64,000 nucleotides of DNA from Thermoanaerobaculia bacterium (GTDB taxonomy: Bacteria > Acidobacteriota > Thermoanaerobaculia > Multivoradales > JAHEKO01): contig CALZIK010000033.1 of NCBI GenBank assembly GCA_945787635.1, positions 20,440-84,439 on the forward strand. Direction: 5' to 3'. The stretch's first letter is position 1, and every line of letters starts with the position of its first letter. A program made the translations under genes and the position numbers. Positions 38,893 through 48,145 of the stretch are shown one piece after another. The notes beneath the pieces were generated by a model, which had not been told where the DNA came from, made no database searches, and worked only from the letters and a program-made list of their open reading frames with translations.

Positions 38893-39156
38893 TTAGCGGG
38901 GCTCGATCGGCTCGGCCGACTGGATCCGCCGGAGGGTCTGCGCGTCGATGCGCCCGCCGCCCGGAGCCGGCGGGGCAGCCGGGCTGTCGATGAAAGGTCG
39001 TCCGGGTGGTGGTTCGGTCACCGCGGGTCTCGCGCTCCGCTTTGGGGAGGGCGACCGGCTCTGCTTGCGAAACAGACGGGGCAGTGCCCGCGCCGCGACC
39101 CAGATCACGGCCACGATGAGCCACACCCATTCGCTCAGCTCGCTCAGTTCGCTCAT
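38893..39156 (-). CDS. small membrane protein, hypothetical
   Basis: An 87-residue protein with one membrane helix near the N-terminus (EWVWLIVAVIWVAARALPRLF) preceded by a Ser-Glu-Leu repeat (MSELSELSEW), then a Pro/Arg/Ser-rich tail of about 50 residues, probably disordered and cytoplasmic. No family recognised. It lies alone between the sulfatase and Pro-Asn-repeat genes. Confidence 0.5.
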   Translation of the reverse strand: MSELSELSEWVWLIVAVIWVAARALPRLFRKQSRSPSPKRSARPAVTEPPPGRPFIDSPAAPPAPGGGRIDAQTLRRIQSAEPIEPR

Positions 39157-39260
39157 AGGCGAACTATATCGCCCAGCTCCCGCCTGCCGGGCTCCTCGAG
39201 CGGCTCACCGGCTTGGCGGACCGTCTGTCGGCGAGGCTGCGCGGCGGATTCGAATCCGGC

Positions 39261-40289
39261 TCAGAGACCCTGGGCTTTGAACCAGTCGACGACCTGGGCG
39301 ATCGAGCCGAAGCCGCCCTGGTGAATCGCGCCACGCCCCGGGCGATAGAACTCGCCATGGTACGTCCCACCGGTGTCGCGCCGGATCGAGGTCGGACCGC
39401 CGGAGGGGTTCATGTTGCCGTACCAGACGAGCGCCTGCTGGTCGCGCTCGCTCAATCCGGCGCCGGCGGGCAGTCCGCCCATCTTGTTTTCGTAATTGCT
39501 CACCGCAGCGGCGATCGTATTGCCGTAACCCACCGTGTTCGGGTTGACGCCGCCCGGTCCGTTGCCGAGCTGGGTTCTGGGTCCGATGACCGTCCAGATG
39601 GTCGGGTTGTTTCCCTTGAACCGCCAGAGTTGTGTCTTGGTCGATTGAATGAGCAGCGAGGAGGCGGCCAGTTGGTCGGCCGCGGAGAGAGGCCCACTGG
39701 TGGGTCCGGGATCCGGATCGGGGTCGGGATTCGGGTTGGGATTCGGGTTCGGGTTCGGGTTCGGATCGGGATCCGGACATTGCGGCGGAGGAGGCGGCGG
39801 CTCGGGTTCCGGGAAAAGATCCTCGAGCGTGATGTCCGAGGCCACGAAGCCTGCGAACTGGGCCATGTCGTCCTCGCTCTTGGTGCGCCGCCGCAATCGC
39901 GGCATATCGGCGAAGGTCGTCTCGAAGGCGACGCCGTCGCCCGGCCTCAGCTTCGGCGCTTTCTTGCACAGAGTGAGCTCGTTTTTCTTGACCCGCCCGT
40001 TGAGCTTCATCTTGGTCACGTCGCCGTTGCGGTGGAGGACGGTGACGTCGGTCTTGATCTGGCCCTGGTCGCCCTTCTTGGTGGTGTTCGAGTAGAAGAC
40101 GCAGATCTTGGCGTCGGTGAGGCGAACGGGCACGAAAACGCCACCGGTGATCTCGGTCGGGTGGACCTGCTCCGCCTTGCTGGCCTGGAAGACCGAATCG
40201 GTGACCAGCAGGGTCCCCGCAAAGGCGTTCGACGCAAGGCCCACGAAGGCCATGAGGGAGCAAATAGCGATGACAATTGATTTCTTCAT
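39261..40289 (-). CDS. exported protein with Pro-Asn/Asp repeat linker
   Basis: A 342-residue exported protein (signal IVIAICSLMAFVGLASNAFA). The N-terminal 145 residues are a small beta-rich domain (TLLVTDSVFQASKAEQVHPT). A proline-rich spacer follows, ending in a run of Pro-Asn and Pro-Asp dipeptides (see 39711-39777), and then a C-terminal 130-residue domain (SAADQLAASSLLIQSTKTQL onward) with many Gly/Asn. The linker type is common between extracellular domains. A GGAGG site precedes ATG 40289. Function unknown. Confidence 0.7.
   Translation of the reverse strand: MKKSIVIAICSLMAFVGLASNAFAGTLLVTDSVFQASKAEQVHPTEITGGVFVPVRLTDAKICVFYSNTTKKGDQGQIKTDVTVLHRNGDVTKMKLNGRVKKNELTLCKKAPKLRPGDGVAFETTFADMPRLRRRTKSEDDMAQFAGFVASDITLEDLFPEPEPPPPPPQCPDPDPNPNPNPNPNPNPDPDPDPGPTSGPLSAADQLAASSLLIQSTKTQLWRFKGNNPTIWTVIGPRTQLGNGPGGVNPNTVGYGNTIAAAVSNYENKMGGLPAGAGLSERDQQALVWYGNMNPSGGPTSIRRDTGGTYHGEFYRPGRGAIHQGGFGSIAQVVDWFKAQGL
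39711..39777. repeat. hexanucleotide repeat coding (Asn/Asp-Pro)n
   Basis: About eleven imperfect 6-base units (forms of GGGTTC/GGGATT/GGATCG on the plus strand) encode alternating Pro and Asn/Asp in the minus-strand gene 39261-40289. A simple in-frame repeat prone to length change; not a CRISPR, as units abut without spacers. Confidence 0.85.
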
Positions 40290-40465
40290 GCCGAGCCTCC
40301 GGAGGGGGTGAGGGGCCGAGTGTACCGGATCCCAGAATTACCCAGAAAGCGGCTCTCGGCTGTGGCGTATTTCACTCGCTCTCGGCCGGCCGTGCTCGGT
40401 CCTGACTCGGGCCGTGCTCAGGCACACCAGCGGGGTCCGCGAGCCGCGCAGCGGGAGCGGGCTCG

Positions 40466-42487
40466 CTACCGATCCAGGACGACGGTTCGGACCGAAAGCC
40501 CGGCGCCTTCGACCGCGACCTCGACGTCCTCGAGCTCTTTTGCGGTGAGAGTTGCGGAGGTCGAGAAGGCGAGCAGGTACTGGTTGCGTAGCTCTGCGTT
40601 GATGGCGGCATAGACGGCGCCGAGCTCGCCCATGTCGGCGATCGAGAAGAGGCGGCCTCCGGTCGCTTTGCTGAAGCTTTCGAGAAAGGCATCTGCTGGA
40701 GGCGCTTTCTTCGGCTTGTCGCTCATCCAGGCGCCGGGCATGCGGTTGTAAGCGTCGCTGATCGCGATCACGTAGACCGGCACTCCCAGGCGGCGAGCCT
40801 CCTCGAGGCAGCGCTTGGTGCTGAATTTGCTGCCGTAGTCGCGACCGTCGGTCAGGAGCACCAGGGCTCGCCGACCCGGTTCGTTCTCGAACTGGCTGAG
40901 GGAGTAGATGATCGCGTCGTAGATCGCGGTGTTGCCGCCAACCTGCATGCGGCCGAGCGCGGGGAGCAGAATTCCAATGTCGCCGGTAAGGCTCTGTGCC
41001 AGCCGGGGGTGCGTGTCGAAATCGACCAGGAAAGCGCGGTCGTCGCGGAGGACCGTCTGTGAGATGAAGCTGGCCGCGGCTCGTCTGGTGTCTTCCATCA
41101 GGAAGTCCATGCTTCCGGAGCTGTCGATGATCAGTCCCAGCACCAGCGGGACCTCCTCGGCGAGGGCGAAGCGCTCGATCGGCACCTCACGGCGACCTCG
41201 CCGCAACCGGAAGTAGGCTTCGGTGAGATCGGGCACCGGTCGCCCCTCCCGATCGTTGACCACGGCGTAGACCTCGACCAGGTTGACCTCGATCCTCTCG
41301 CTCGCGACCTGCTCAGAAAGAAGGCGGGCGTCCTCGAGCGAAGCGCCGCTGGCGAGGTGGGCGACGACGCGGACGAAATCCGAGGGTCCGACTCTCCCCT
41401 CGATGACCGCCTCGACCAGGTTGCCGACCCGCGCTTCGGCGATCGTGGCCACCAGTGAATCGTTCTGGTAGATCTCGATCCTCTCGAGAGTCTCGGCCGG
41501 CGGTACCGAGACCTCGGCGATCACCGTGGTCGTTCCCTCTCCGGATTGGGTGTGGTCGAGACTTCGTATGCGAACCGCGAAGGGCTGCTCCTCGAGGTTG
41601 ACGGTGATCTGGTCAGCTCCCAAGACGACGCCTTGATGGCCGAGCGCTTCAACGCGCACCACCCGGGCGCGAGGCTCGCGTCCGAGATCGAGCGTCGCGC
41701 CGAACGGAGCTCGTTCGTCGGTCTCGATCCGCTCGCCGTCGAGATAGAAAACCGCCGAGCGCACGCCCTCGAGGCTGACGACGGTTCGAAAGCGTACCCG
41801 GCCCACAGCGGGTCGATCGGAAGGCGGGACCAATTGGATGACTTCGCCGCGGCCTGCTGCAGACGGCTCCGACGGTGCCTGAGCGCCAGCGGGCACGCGC
41901 GGGGTTCTCGGCTCGTACGGCGTCGGCAGCGGTATTCGGGCGGTGGGCGGCCTGACAGAGGCGCCCGCACGGACCGCGCCGGTGTCCTCATCGGCCAACG
42001 TCACGAGATCGGCGGCGGGTGAGGGCAGCTCGTCGGTGAGATCGACCAGCACCGCGCCCCAGCTCCCGGTGGCGAGATCCTCGACGGCGAGGGCCGCATC
42101 CTGGAAGTCGTCGGGGACCGCGATCGTCGCGAGATACACCCAACCAGCCCCCGCCCGGTCGGCGGGCCACTCGACGGTCCGGGTGTAGGTCAAGGCCTCG
42201 GCGTCAACCGCCGGAGCGAGCAGAGTGATCGTCCAGCGGGAGCCGGCTGACGGCAGGTCAGCCCGTGGAACCTGGACCGACAGCCCGGCTTCCGCTCCGT
42301 CGCTGAGAGCCAGAGACCCCCGCACCTCGAGGGCTCCACTCTCGAGCTCGCCCGACTCGAGAAGTCGGCTCGTCCGGATCAGATTTCTTCCGTGCGCCGC
42401 GGTGGCCTCCAGGTCGAGAGCTGCTGCCGGAAGCGCCAGACTCGACGCCAGCGCCATCGCTCCTAGCCTGCGACGGAATGGCTTCAT
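40466..42487 (-). CDS. VWA protein with VWFA-related Acidobacterial domain
   Basis: A 673-residue exported protein (signal LASSLALPAAA). The C-terminal 270 residues form the VWFA-related domain characteristic of Acidobacteriota: IEVNLVEVYAVVNDREGRPV, then PLVLGLIIDSSGSMDF (MIDAS D-S-S-G-S), TAIYDAIIYSLSQF and RRALVLLTDGRDYGSKFS. The region before it is beta-rich with Ig-like segments and proline linkers. Likely mediates protein-protein binding outside the cytoplasm. Its ATG overlaps the stop of the preceding hypothetical gene by four bases. Best taxonomic marker in the window. Confidence 0.9.
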   Translation of the reverse strand: MKPFRRRLGAMALASSLALPAAALDLEATAAHGRNLIRTSRLLESGELESGALEVRGSLALSDGAEAGLSVQVPRADLPSAGSRWTITLLAPAVDAEALTYTRTVEWPADRAGAGWVYLATIAVPDDFQDAALAVEDLATGSWGAVLVDLTDELPSPAADLVTLADEDTGAVRAGASVRPPTARIPLPTPYEPRTPRVPAGAQAPSEPSAAGRGEVIQLVPPSDRPAVGRVRFRTVVSLEGVRSAVFYLDGERIETDERAPFGATLDLGREPRARVVRVEALGHQGVVLGADQITVNLEEQPFAVRIRSLDHTQSGEGTTTVIAEVSVPPAETLERIEIYQNDSLVATIAEARVGNLVEAVIEGRVGPSDFVRVVAHLASGASLEDARLLSEQVASERIEVNLVEVYAVVNDREGRPVPDLTEAYFRLRRGRREVPIERFALAEEVPLVLGLIIDSSGSMDFLMEDTRRAAASFISQTVLRDDRAFLVDFDTHPRLAQSLTGDIGILLPALGRMQVGGNTAIYDAIIYSLSQFENEPGRRALVLLTDGRDYGSKFSTKRCLEEARRLGVPVYVIAISDAYNRMPGAWMSDKPKKAPPADAFLESFSKATGGRLFSIADMGELGAVYAAINAELRNQYLLAFSTSATLTAKELEDVEVAVEGAGLSVRTVVLDR

Positions 42488-43023
42488 CGCGGCAGAATTC
42501 TCGCGCGGTCGAGAAGCAGGTATCGGTGATTGTCGTGCGTGAGCCGCAGGTAGCTTCCGTCCGAGCCTTCGACCCCGCCATCAACCTCCTCGCGACCGAC
42601 GAGCTCCACCGAGTCGCCGACACCCACCCGCTCGAGCTCCTTGAGGACCGGGCGGCTCCGCGGCACGAGATGGAGAACCACGAGCGTTCCCTCGGGCCGT
42701 TGCTTCGCCGTCCAGTAGAAATTGCCGCCGCCCGAGTCTCCGATCTTCACCAGGCCGGGATCGCTGTAATCGCCGGTGGTCACGATGGCGTGGTGGGTGA
42801 AGAACGGCGCGGACTTGTACTTGGCGCGCTCGATCAGCCGGACGTCGCCGGCATGCGTGACCTCGGGATCCCACGCCGCCTCGTAACGCACCGCCTTGTA
42901 TTGAATGTAGCCGTTCTCGGCGGCCACGATGGTGTTCGCCACGACGCGGCCTGCGGACGGCCAGCGCAGATAGAGAAACGCCGCAGCGACGGCGAGTAGC
43001 AGGACGACACGGCGGAGGTTCAC
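42484..43023 (-). CDS. hypothetical membrane-anchored protein
   Basis: A 179-residue protein with an N-terminal membrane helix (VVLLLAVAAAFLYLRW) and a small extracytoplasmic beta-rich domain (YIQYKAVRYEAAWDPEVTHA; FFTHHAIVTTGDYSDPGLVK). No family recognised. GTG 43023 is chosen because it places the helix at the start and follows the barrel gene's stop by 37 bases; the open frame to 43266 overlaps that gene. Its stop overlaps the VWA gene's start (ATGA). Confidence 0.6.
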   Translation of the reverse strand: MNLRRVVLLLAVAAAFLYLRWPSAGRVVANTIVAAENGYIQYKAVRYEAAWDPEVTHAGDVRLIERAKYKSAPFFTHHAIVTTGDYSDPGLVKIGDSGGGNFYWTAKQRPEGTLVVLHLVPRSRPVLKELERVGVGDSVELVGREEVDGGVEGSDGSYLRLTHDNHRYLLLDRARILPR

Positions 43024-43060
43024 GAATCGCTCACGCCGCCGGATCGCCTGGCGGGCAGCC

Positions 43061-43636
43061 TCAGAAGCCCCATGTCGCCCCCACGGAAATCGTCTCGAAG
43101 GTGTCTGCCACTCGCGCGATCTCGGCAAACGCGCCGATCGGACCGGCGATAGCGAAACGGATACCCGCGCCGTAGACCAGTTCCTCGTCGTCCACAGAGG
43201 CCAGCTTGAAATCGCTGAAGGCCTCGGAAACGTCGCTATCCCAGGAGGCAATTCCCAGACGACCATAAAGGAAGACGTTCTCGCTGAGCGGCCAATGCGG
43301 CAGGATCGAGATCGTGACCGCGGAGGAGTCCGCTTTTGCCGGCGCTACCAAGGCGGTGCACAGCACGTCGGGAGTGCAGATCGTGTCCTCCCGGGCCGTT
43401 CCGAAGTCGTGATAGACACCCTCGATCGCGAGATGCCGGCTGATGTGGAAGCCGACGCCCAGGCTCCAGCCCTCGTCCTCGTCGGAAATAAGGCGTTGAA
43501 ACTCGGCGCTCACGTCGAGATCGGTGGATGCGTTGGCAATCGCGCCGCTGACGTAGAAGGGCCCGGAGGCCTCGGCGGGCAGCGAGGTGAGCAAGGCTCC
43601 CAGGACGAGCGCCGGCCAGACAAGGGTTCGTCTCAT
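43061..43636 (-). CDS. OmpA/OprF-like outer membrane beta-barrel
   Basis: A 191-residue exported protein (signal LVLGALLTSLPAEA) whose alternating strands (GPFYVSGAIANAST, WSLGVGFHISRHLAIEGVYH, VFLYGRLGIASWDSD, ELVYGAGIRFAIAGPIGAFA) fit an eight-stranded OmpA-like barrel. It ends with Phe (ISVGATWGF), the usual signal for barrel assembly. No peptidoglycan-binding domain. It heads the operon that continues with the hypothetical and VWA genes. GGAG lies upstream of ATG 43636. Confidence 0.85.
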   Translation of the reverse strand: MRRTLVWPALVLGALLTSLPAEASGPFYVSGAIANASTDLDVSAEFQRLISDEDEGWSLGVGFHISRHLAIEGVYHDFGTAREDTICTPDVLCTALVAPAKADSSAVTISILPHWPLSENVFLYGRLGIASWDSDVSEAFSDFKLASVDDEELVYGAGIRFAIAGPIGAFAEIARVADTFETISVGATWGF

Positions 43637-43754
43637 ATCCCGTTCTCCATCGGATGCCGGTGGTGGATTCCCCGGTGGCGCTCTTCGAAAGCACGCCCCG
43701 TGCCATCCACGCCGGCGGCCTCCGTGACGCGTACGGAGCCGCCTGGCGGAAAGA

Positions 43755-44024
43755 TCAGCGATCGCCGCGCTTTTTCGAGGTAATGGCCGGATGGTGCCCT
43801 CGGCTGTCGGGGTGGCCGGATGATGTCGCGGCGGTATTCGCGATCGGGCCGGATCCTTCGCCCAGGATCTCGATTTCGCCGGCTTCGACCAGTTTCTTGA
43901 ATGATTCACGCTCGGCGTCGGGCGTGGCGACCTGACCTTCTCTGCCGGGTCCAAGATGAAGCACGCGGCCCCGGGACAGATGGATCTTGATCGGCCTGCG
44001 CGTCTTGTTTCGGATCGATTTCAT
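43755..44024 (-). CDS. small conserved hypothetical protein
   Basis: An 89-residue protein beginning MKSIRNKTRRPIKIHLSRGR and continuing VLHLGPGREGQVATPDAERE, FKKLVEAGEIEILGEG, with a disordered tail. The basic N-terminal beta-hairpin plus a helix resembles small nucleic-acid or ribosome-associated proteins, but I recognise no named family. ATG 44024 starts right after a GGACGG-type ribosome-binding site. The conserved-looking core and low-complexity tail suggest a real gene. Confidence 0.6.
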   Translation of the reverse strand: MKSIRNKTRRPIKIHLSRGRVLHLGPGREGQVATPDAERESFKKLVEAGEIEILGEGSGPIANTAATSSGHPDSRGHHPAITSKKRGDR

Positions 44025-44143
44025 AGGCAATCACCGTCCTTTCGTAGCGCATTCTACTCCTCGGCCGCATTCCCGAGACGGGCTGGTGGCCTCGGGTACC
44101 TTTTCGCGATGGGCAACGTTCGTCGCTACAATACGCGCCGAAG

Positions 44144-46378
44144 ATGGTTTTGCGGACTCTCGTTCCATTGCTCTTGGGCCTCGCCGGTGTTGCGACGCCG
44201 GCACTAGGGCAAACAGGCGCAGGGCAGACCTTGGCCGAGGAGGCCGCCAGCGGCGCCCGGCGGGTGACTCGAGCGGTTCGACTGGAAGCGGCCCCCACGG
44301 TCGACGGCGTGGTGTTGGGCGAAGAGCTCTGGTCGGGGCTTCCGGCCGCGACGGATTTCAGGCAGAACACTCCCAACGAAGGTCTTCCCGCATCGGAAGC
44401 CACCGAGGTCTACATCGGTTTCACCGACGACACGCTCTACCTTGCGGTGGTTTGTCATGATCGAGACCCGTCCGGAATCATCGTTTCCGACAGTCGCCGC
44501 GACGCCTCGCTGGGCGACACGGACAGCTTTCAGGTCATCTTCGATACCTACCTGGACGGTCAGAGCGGGTTCGTCTTTGGAACCAATCCCGCCGGAATCG
44601 AGTTCGACGGGCAGGTTACCGGCGCGGTGGTCGGTGGCATGAGCGCCGGCAACACCTTCAACGGCAACTGGGACTCCGCCTGGGACGTTGCGACGAAGAT
44701 CACGGAGACCGGCTGGAGCGCAGAGTTCGCTATCCCGTTTCGCTCGCTACGCTTCCCGAGTGGCGCCGACACGACCTGGGGAGTCAACTTTCAGCGCAAC
44801 ATACGAAGGCGGAACGAGTCGGCCTACTGGGCGCCGCTCGGCCGGCAGTTCAACCTCTACTGGGTTTCCGAAGCGGGCCGCCTCGAAGGCGTGGAATCGC
44901 CGGCATCGCGCAACCTTCAGCTGACGCCGTTCGTGCTTGCCGACGGACGGCGCCGGGCGCAGCCCGCGGCGGGAGGCTTCGAGGCCGAGTCCACCTCCGA
45001 CGGCGACGGCGGTTTCGATCTCAAGTACGGGGTCACGCCGAGCCTCACGTTGGATGCCACAGTCAACACCGACTTTGCCCAGGTCGAGGCCGACGAGCAG
45101 CAGATCAACCTCGACCGGTTCAATCTCTTCTTTCCGGAGAAGCGGCCGTTCTTCCTGGAGAACGCGGGGCTCTTCTCGGTCGGCGTGCCGGAGGAGCTGC
45201 AGCTCTTCTTCAGCCGCCGAATCGGGCTCGGGCCCAGAGGCGTGGAGATCCCGATCGAAGCGGGACTCAGGCTCTCCGGCAAGCTCGGACGAAGCAACCT
45301 CGGCCTGCTCGCGATGCGCGCTGAAGAGTCCGATGAGGCGCCGCGTAATGATTTCACCGTCGCTCGCTTCAGCCGCGACCTTCCCAACCGATCGTCGATC
45401 GGCGCGATGTTTGTCGGTCGTGACGGAGGAGGAGCCGGCGCGGAGCCGAACGACAGCAATCGGGCCTTCGGCGTAGACGGCCAGTGGGGAATCGGGCAGT
45501 ACGGCCAGATTCTGGGCTTCGCCGCCAAGACCGACACTCCCGGTATCGAGCGCGACGATCACGCGTTTCGTCTCGGGGGTCGCTATGACTCGGAAACCTG
45601 GGCGGCGTCTGTCAACTACACGGAGGTTGGCCAAGGCTTCAACCCGGAGGTGGGATTCCTCCAGCGACGCGGCTACCGGAAGCCGGACTTCTTCGCCCTC
45701 TACCGGATCCGGCCGGAAAAGCTGTGGGGTCTTCACGAGCTACGCCCGCACGTTTCGTACTCGGCTTTCTGGGACTTCGACGGCTTCCAGGAGACCGGGT
45801 TCCTGCACCTCGACAACCACTGGGAGTGGAAGAACGGCTACGAGTTTCACACCGGGGTCAACTTCAGGCACGAGGGTGTCAAGGAAGCGTTCGAGATCTT
45901 TCCCGGCATCGTGGTTCCGGCCGAGACCTACGAAGACGAGGAAGTGCAGCTCGTCTTTCAGACCAACGAGGCCGCGCCGGTTGCGTTCGAGACGCGGGTC
46001 GTGGTGGGCGGGTTCTTCGGCGGTGATCGGGTGAGGCTGGCCCCCGAGCTGTCTTTCCGAATCGGCGACGCATTCAACGGCGAGCTGGAGTGGGACTACA
46101 ACGACATCGACCTTCCCGGCGGCGCGTTCTCCACGCATCTCGGACGCCTGCGGGTCAACTACTCGTTCACTCCCCGAATCCTCCTTCAGGCCCTCGTGCA
46201 GTACAACGATCGCGCGGACGCCTGGGCGACGAATTTCCGGTTCGCCTGGCTCAAGCGGGCCAATACCGGTCTTCACGTCGTCTACGACGAGATTCGGGAC
46301 ATCGGCAGCGTGGGCACGGGCATTCCCGACCGTAGCCTGATCGTCAAGTACAGCCGGCTGATCGACCTTCTGCGCTAG
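44144..46378 (+). CDS. exported DUF5916 protein with CBM9-like domain
   Basis: A 744-residue exported protein. After a signal peptide (LVPLLLGLAGVATPALG) comes a CBM9-like carbohydrate-binding domain (about 45-240: DGVVLGEELWSGLPAATDFR, TDDTLYLAVVCHDRDP, WSAEFAIPFRSLRF). The rest is the DUF5916 beta-barrel-like region, with NTDFAQVEADEQQINLDRFN, FFPEKRPFFLENAGLF and FNPEVGFLQRRGYRKP as strong family landmarks. Typical of acidobacteria, Bacteroidota and gemmatimonads; probably outer membrane, role unknown. Convergent with the SEC-C gene. Confidence 0.9.
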   Translation: MVLRTLVPLLLGLAGVATPALGQTGAGQTLAEEAASGARRVTRAVRLEAAPTVDGVVLGEELWSGLPAATDFRQNTPNEGLPASEATEVYIGFTDDTLYLAVVCHDRDPSGIIVSDSRRDASLGDTDSFQVIFDTYLDGQSGFVFGTNPAGIEFDGQVTGAVVGGMSAGNTFNGNWDSAWDVATKITETGWSAEFAIPFRSLRFPSGADTTWGVNFQRNIRRRNESAYWAPLGRQFNLYWVSEAGRLEGVESPASRNLQLTPFVLADGRRRAQPAAGGFEAESTSDGDGGFDLKYGVTPSLTLDATVNTDFAQVEADEQQINLDRFNLFFPEKRPFFLENAGLFSVGVPEELQLFFSRRIGLGPRGVEIPIEAGLRLSGKLGRSNLGLLAMRAEESDEAPRNDFTVARFSRDLPNRSSIGAMFVGRDGGGAGAEPNDSNRAFGVDGQWGIGQYGQILGFAAKTDTPGIERDDHAFRLGGRYDSETWAASVNYTEVGQGFNPEVGFLQRRGYRKPDFFALYRIRPEKLWGLHELRPHVSYSAFWDFDGFQETGFLHLDNHWEWKNGYEFHTGVNFRHEGVKEAFEIFPGIVVPAETYEDEEVQLVFQTNEAAPVAFETRVVVGGFFGGDRVRLAPELSFRIGDAFNGELEWDYNDIDLPGGAFSTHLGRLRVNYSFTPRILLQALVQYNDRADAWATNFRFAWLKRANTGLHVVYDEIRDIGSVGTGIPDRSLIVKYSRLIDLLR

Positions 46379-46414
46379 GGACGAGCGGGTTAGGTCCGGT
46401 CCGCGGGTCGGCAG

Positions 46415-46684
46415 CTACTTGGTCAGGAACAAACGGCGGTACCAAGGCACGCCCTGCTCTTTGAGCCGCTGCCGGGCTTCACGGCGGTGCTGCTTGTCTT
46501 CCAGGCGGGCGAGCTTCTCGAGGAACTTCGCGCCCTCACGCTGATGGCAGTCCTTGTACTTCGAGCCGCTGCCGCAGGGGCAAGGATCGTTGCGCCCGAT
46601 CTTGGTCGTGTGGCGCGGCAGCGGATTGCTGGAGAATCCGGGCCAGACGACTTTGCTGTGCTGTTTTCGACCTCGGGTTGTCAT
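46415..46684 (-). CDS. SEC-C motif zinc-binding protein
   Basis: An 89-residue protein with one SEC-C motif ([19 protein letters not shown], ligands Cys-Cys-Cys-His), as at the C-terminus of SecA, then a basic helical tail. The N-terminus is basic ([13 protein letters not shown]). Stand-alone SEC-C proteins may bind SecB, ribosomes or RNA; no specific role can be given. ATG 46684; the longer frame to 46927 is antiparallel to the VWA-like gene. Confidence 0.88.
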   Translation of the reverse strand: MTTRGRKQHSKVVWPGFSSNPLPRHTTKIGRNDPCPCGSGSKYKDCHQREGAKFLEKLARLEDKQHRREARQRLKEQGVPWYRRLFLTK

Positions 46685-46713
46685 ACGGGCATTGTAGACC
46701 AGGAGCTCGCTGA

Positions 46714-48099
46714 CTAGCGCTTCGAGGCAACCGCCGGCTCGAGCCTGGCCGCAGAAGTGATCTTGATCTGGTTCGGCAGGTGCAGCCCTTCGAGCCAGAC
46801 GATGCGCTGCCGGGAGAGCTCTTCGTCGAGGCGCCGGGCCGCCTTCAGGAGTCGCGGGAAGCTGGTTATTTCTTCGCCGTCGCCCCATTCCCGCCAACCT
46901 GCCTGGGACGACTCGCCGACGCGCCAAACGAAGAGCGGCACCTGGATCGAGGTGAGGTAGCTTCGCACCTGCGCTACGCTCTGTCGGCTCTGGTCGGTCT
47001 CTTCTTCTGCCAGGACGAGCAGCACTCCTCGCCTGCGGTTGGCATTGGCTGCCTGCAACGCCGCCACGGCGACGGCGTCGGCGAGCCTGAGCTCAGGCGC
47101 CAGACCGGGTAATCCGACGTCCTGCCGGAGCGCCCAGTACATACCGCCATGTTCGCTGGTGATCTCGGGAGACAGAGCGAACAACCTCATGGCGACGGTA
47201 TTACCTCTCTGGACACGCGCTCGTGGCACCAGGATTCTCAGGCGTTGTCCGTCGTCGAAGGCCATGATCTGGCGCAGCCTGTCGGTGGCACTTGCCTCAG
47301 CCATGTTGGCGATGTTTCCCAGCGAGCCCACGCCGGCAACCCCGGGGCTTCCCGAGCCGCCGGAAACCAAACCCTGGCGGCTTGCCCCTTCGAGCGACGC
47401 GACCGCGGCGCCGACGCCCGGGCCACGAACCAGCACGAGGTCGAGCCTTCCCTTCTCGAAGGCCGAGACCCGAGGTGCCATCCCCTCCACCGTGAACCAG
47501 CCAGCCATTTGTTCGGAATCGGCGCTCTTGGCGTTGCCCCGCGCCACGACCGGGAGAGCGGTGAGATCGACCTGCGACTGGTCGAGGTAGAGGCCGCCGA
47601 AGACGGCCTGTGCCTGCGCGCTCACCTCCGGAGAGAAGTCGAGCTCGACCTGAATGAAGTGGAAGCCAGATTCGTCGTGGGGCGGAATCGGAATTCGCCG
47701 CGGATCGTCAGTCGGGAGTGGCAAGCCGTCGAGCCACGCCCGTGTGTGCAGGGGGTTCTTCGGGCCGGAGCTCTCCCAGGTCAGTCCGGCTGCGACGACT
47801 TGGCCCTCGGCATCGCGCTCGAGCACGATGCGCGCTTCGGCTGGCGGCCGCGGCACGTTCAGCCGTTGGTTCACGCGCGCGAGCTCCCGGCCGTCCGCGT
47901 CGTAGGCGACGGCCTCCAGGAGCTGCGGCTCGAGATCGGCCCCGAGGTCGAGCTCGATCACCCAGGGGGCGTCGACATCGACCGCCACCTGGTCTCCGTT
48001 GAGGAGCAGTCGGACCTCGGCGACGTCGTCGCTCGCCGCGAGCTCGACCACCTGGGGCCCCGCGGCCAGGCCGAGAAGGAGGGTGATGAACTCGATCAC
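46714..48099 (-). CDS. VWA-like exported protein, metal site degenerate
   Basis: A 461-residue protein with a short hydrophobic N-terminus ([13 protein letters not shown]) and beta-rich Ig-like N-terminal part ([20 protein letters not shown]). From about 330 it looks like the Rossmann part of a VWA fold ([31 protein letters not shown]) but the DxSxS metal motif is missing. It shares logic with the VWA protein at 40466-42487 (Ig-like region then VWA) and may be a distant, non-metal-binding relative. GTG start at 48099. Function unknown. Confidence 0.6.
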   Translation of the reverse strand: MIEFITLLLGLAAGPQVVELAASDDVAEVRLLLNGDQVAVDVDAPWVIELDLGADLEPQLLEAVAYDADGRELARVNQRLNVPRPPAEARIVLERDAEGQVVAAGLTWESSGPKNPLHTRAWLDGLPLPTDDPRRIPIPPHDESGFHFIQVELDFSPEVSAQAQAVFGGLYLDQSQVDLTALPVVARGNAKSADSEQMAGWFTVEGMAPRVSAFEKGRLDLVLVRGPGVGAAVASLEGASRQGLVSGGSGSPGVAGVGSLGNIANMAEASATDRLRQIMAFDDGQRLRILVPRARVQRGNTVAMRLFALSPEITSEHGGMYWALRQDVGLPGLAPELRLADAVAVAALQAANANRRRGVLLVLAEEETDQSRQSVAQVRSYLTSIQVPLFVWRVGESSQAGWREWGDGEEITSFPRLLKAARRLDEELSRQRIVWLEGLHLPNQIKITSAARLEPAVASKR

Positions 48100-48145
48100 T
48101 GAGTCATCCTACGGCCTTGCGGCCCATTGGGATCGGTGACAACTA

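Noticed and set aside
39711..39777. Short repeats as a CRISPR array.
   Set aside because: Six-base units abut without spacers and are coding.
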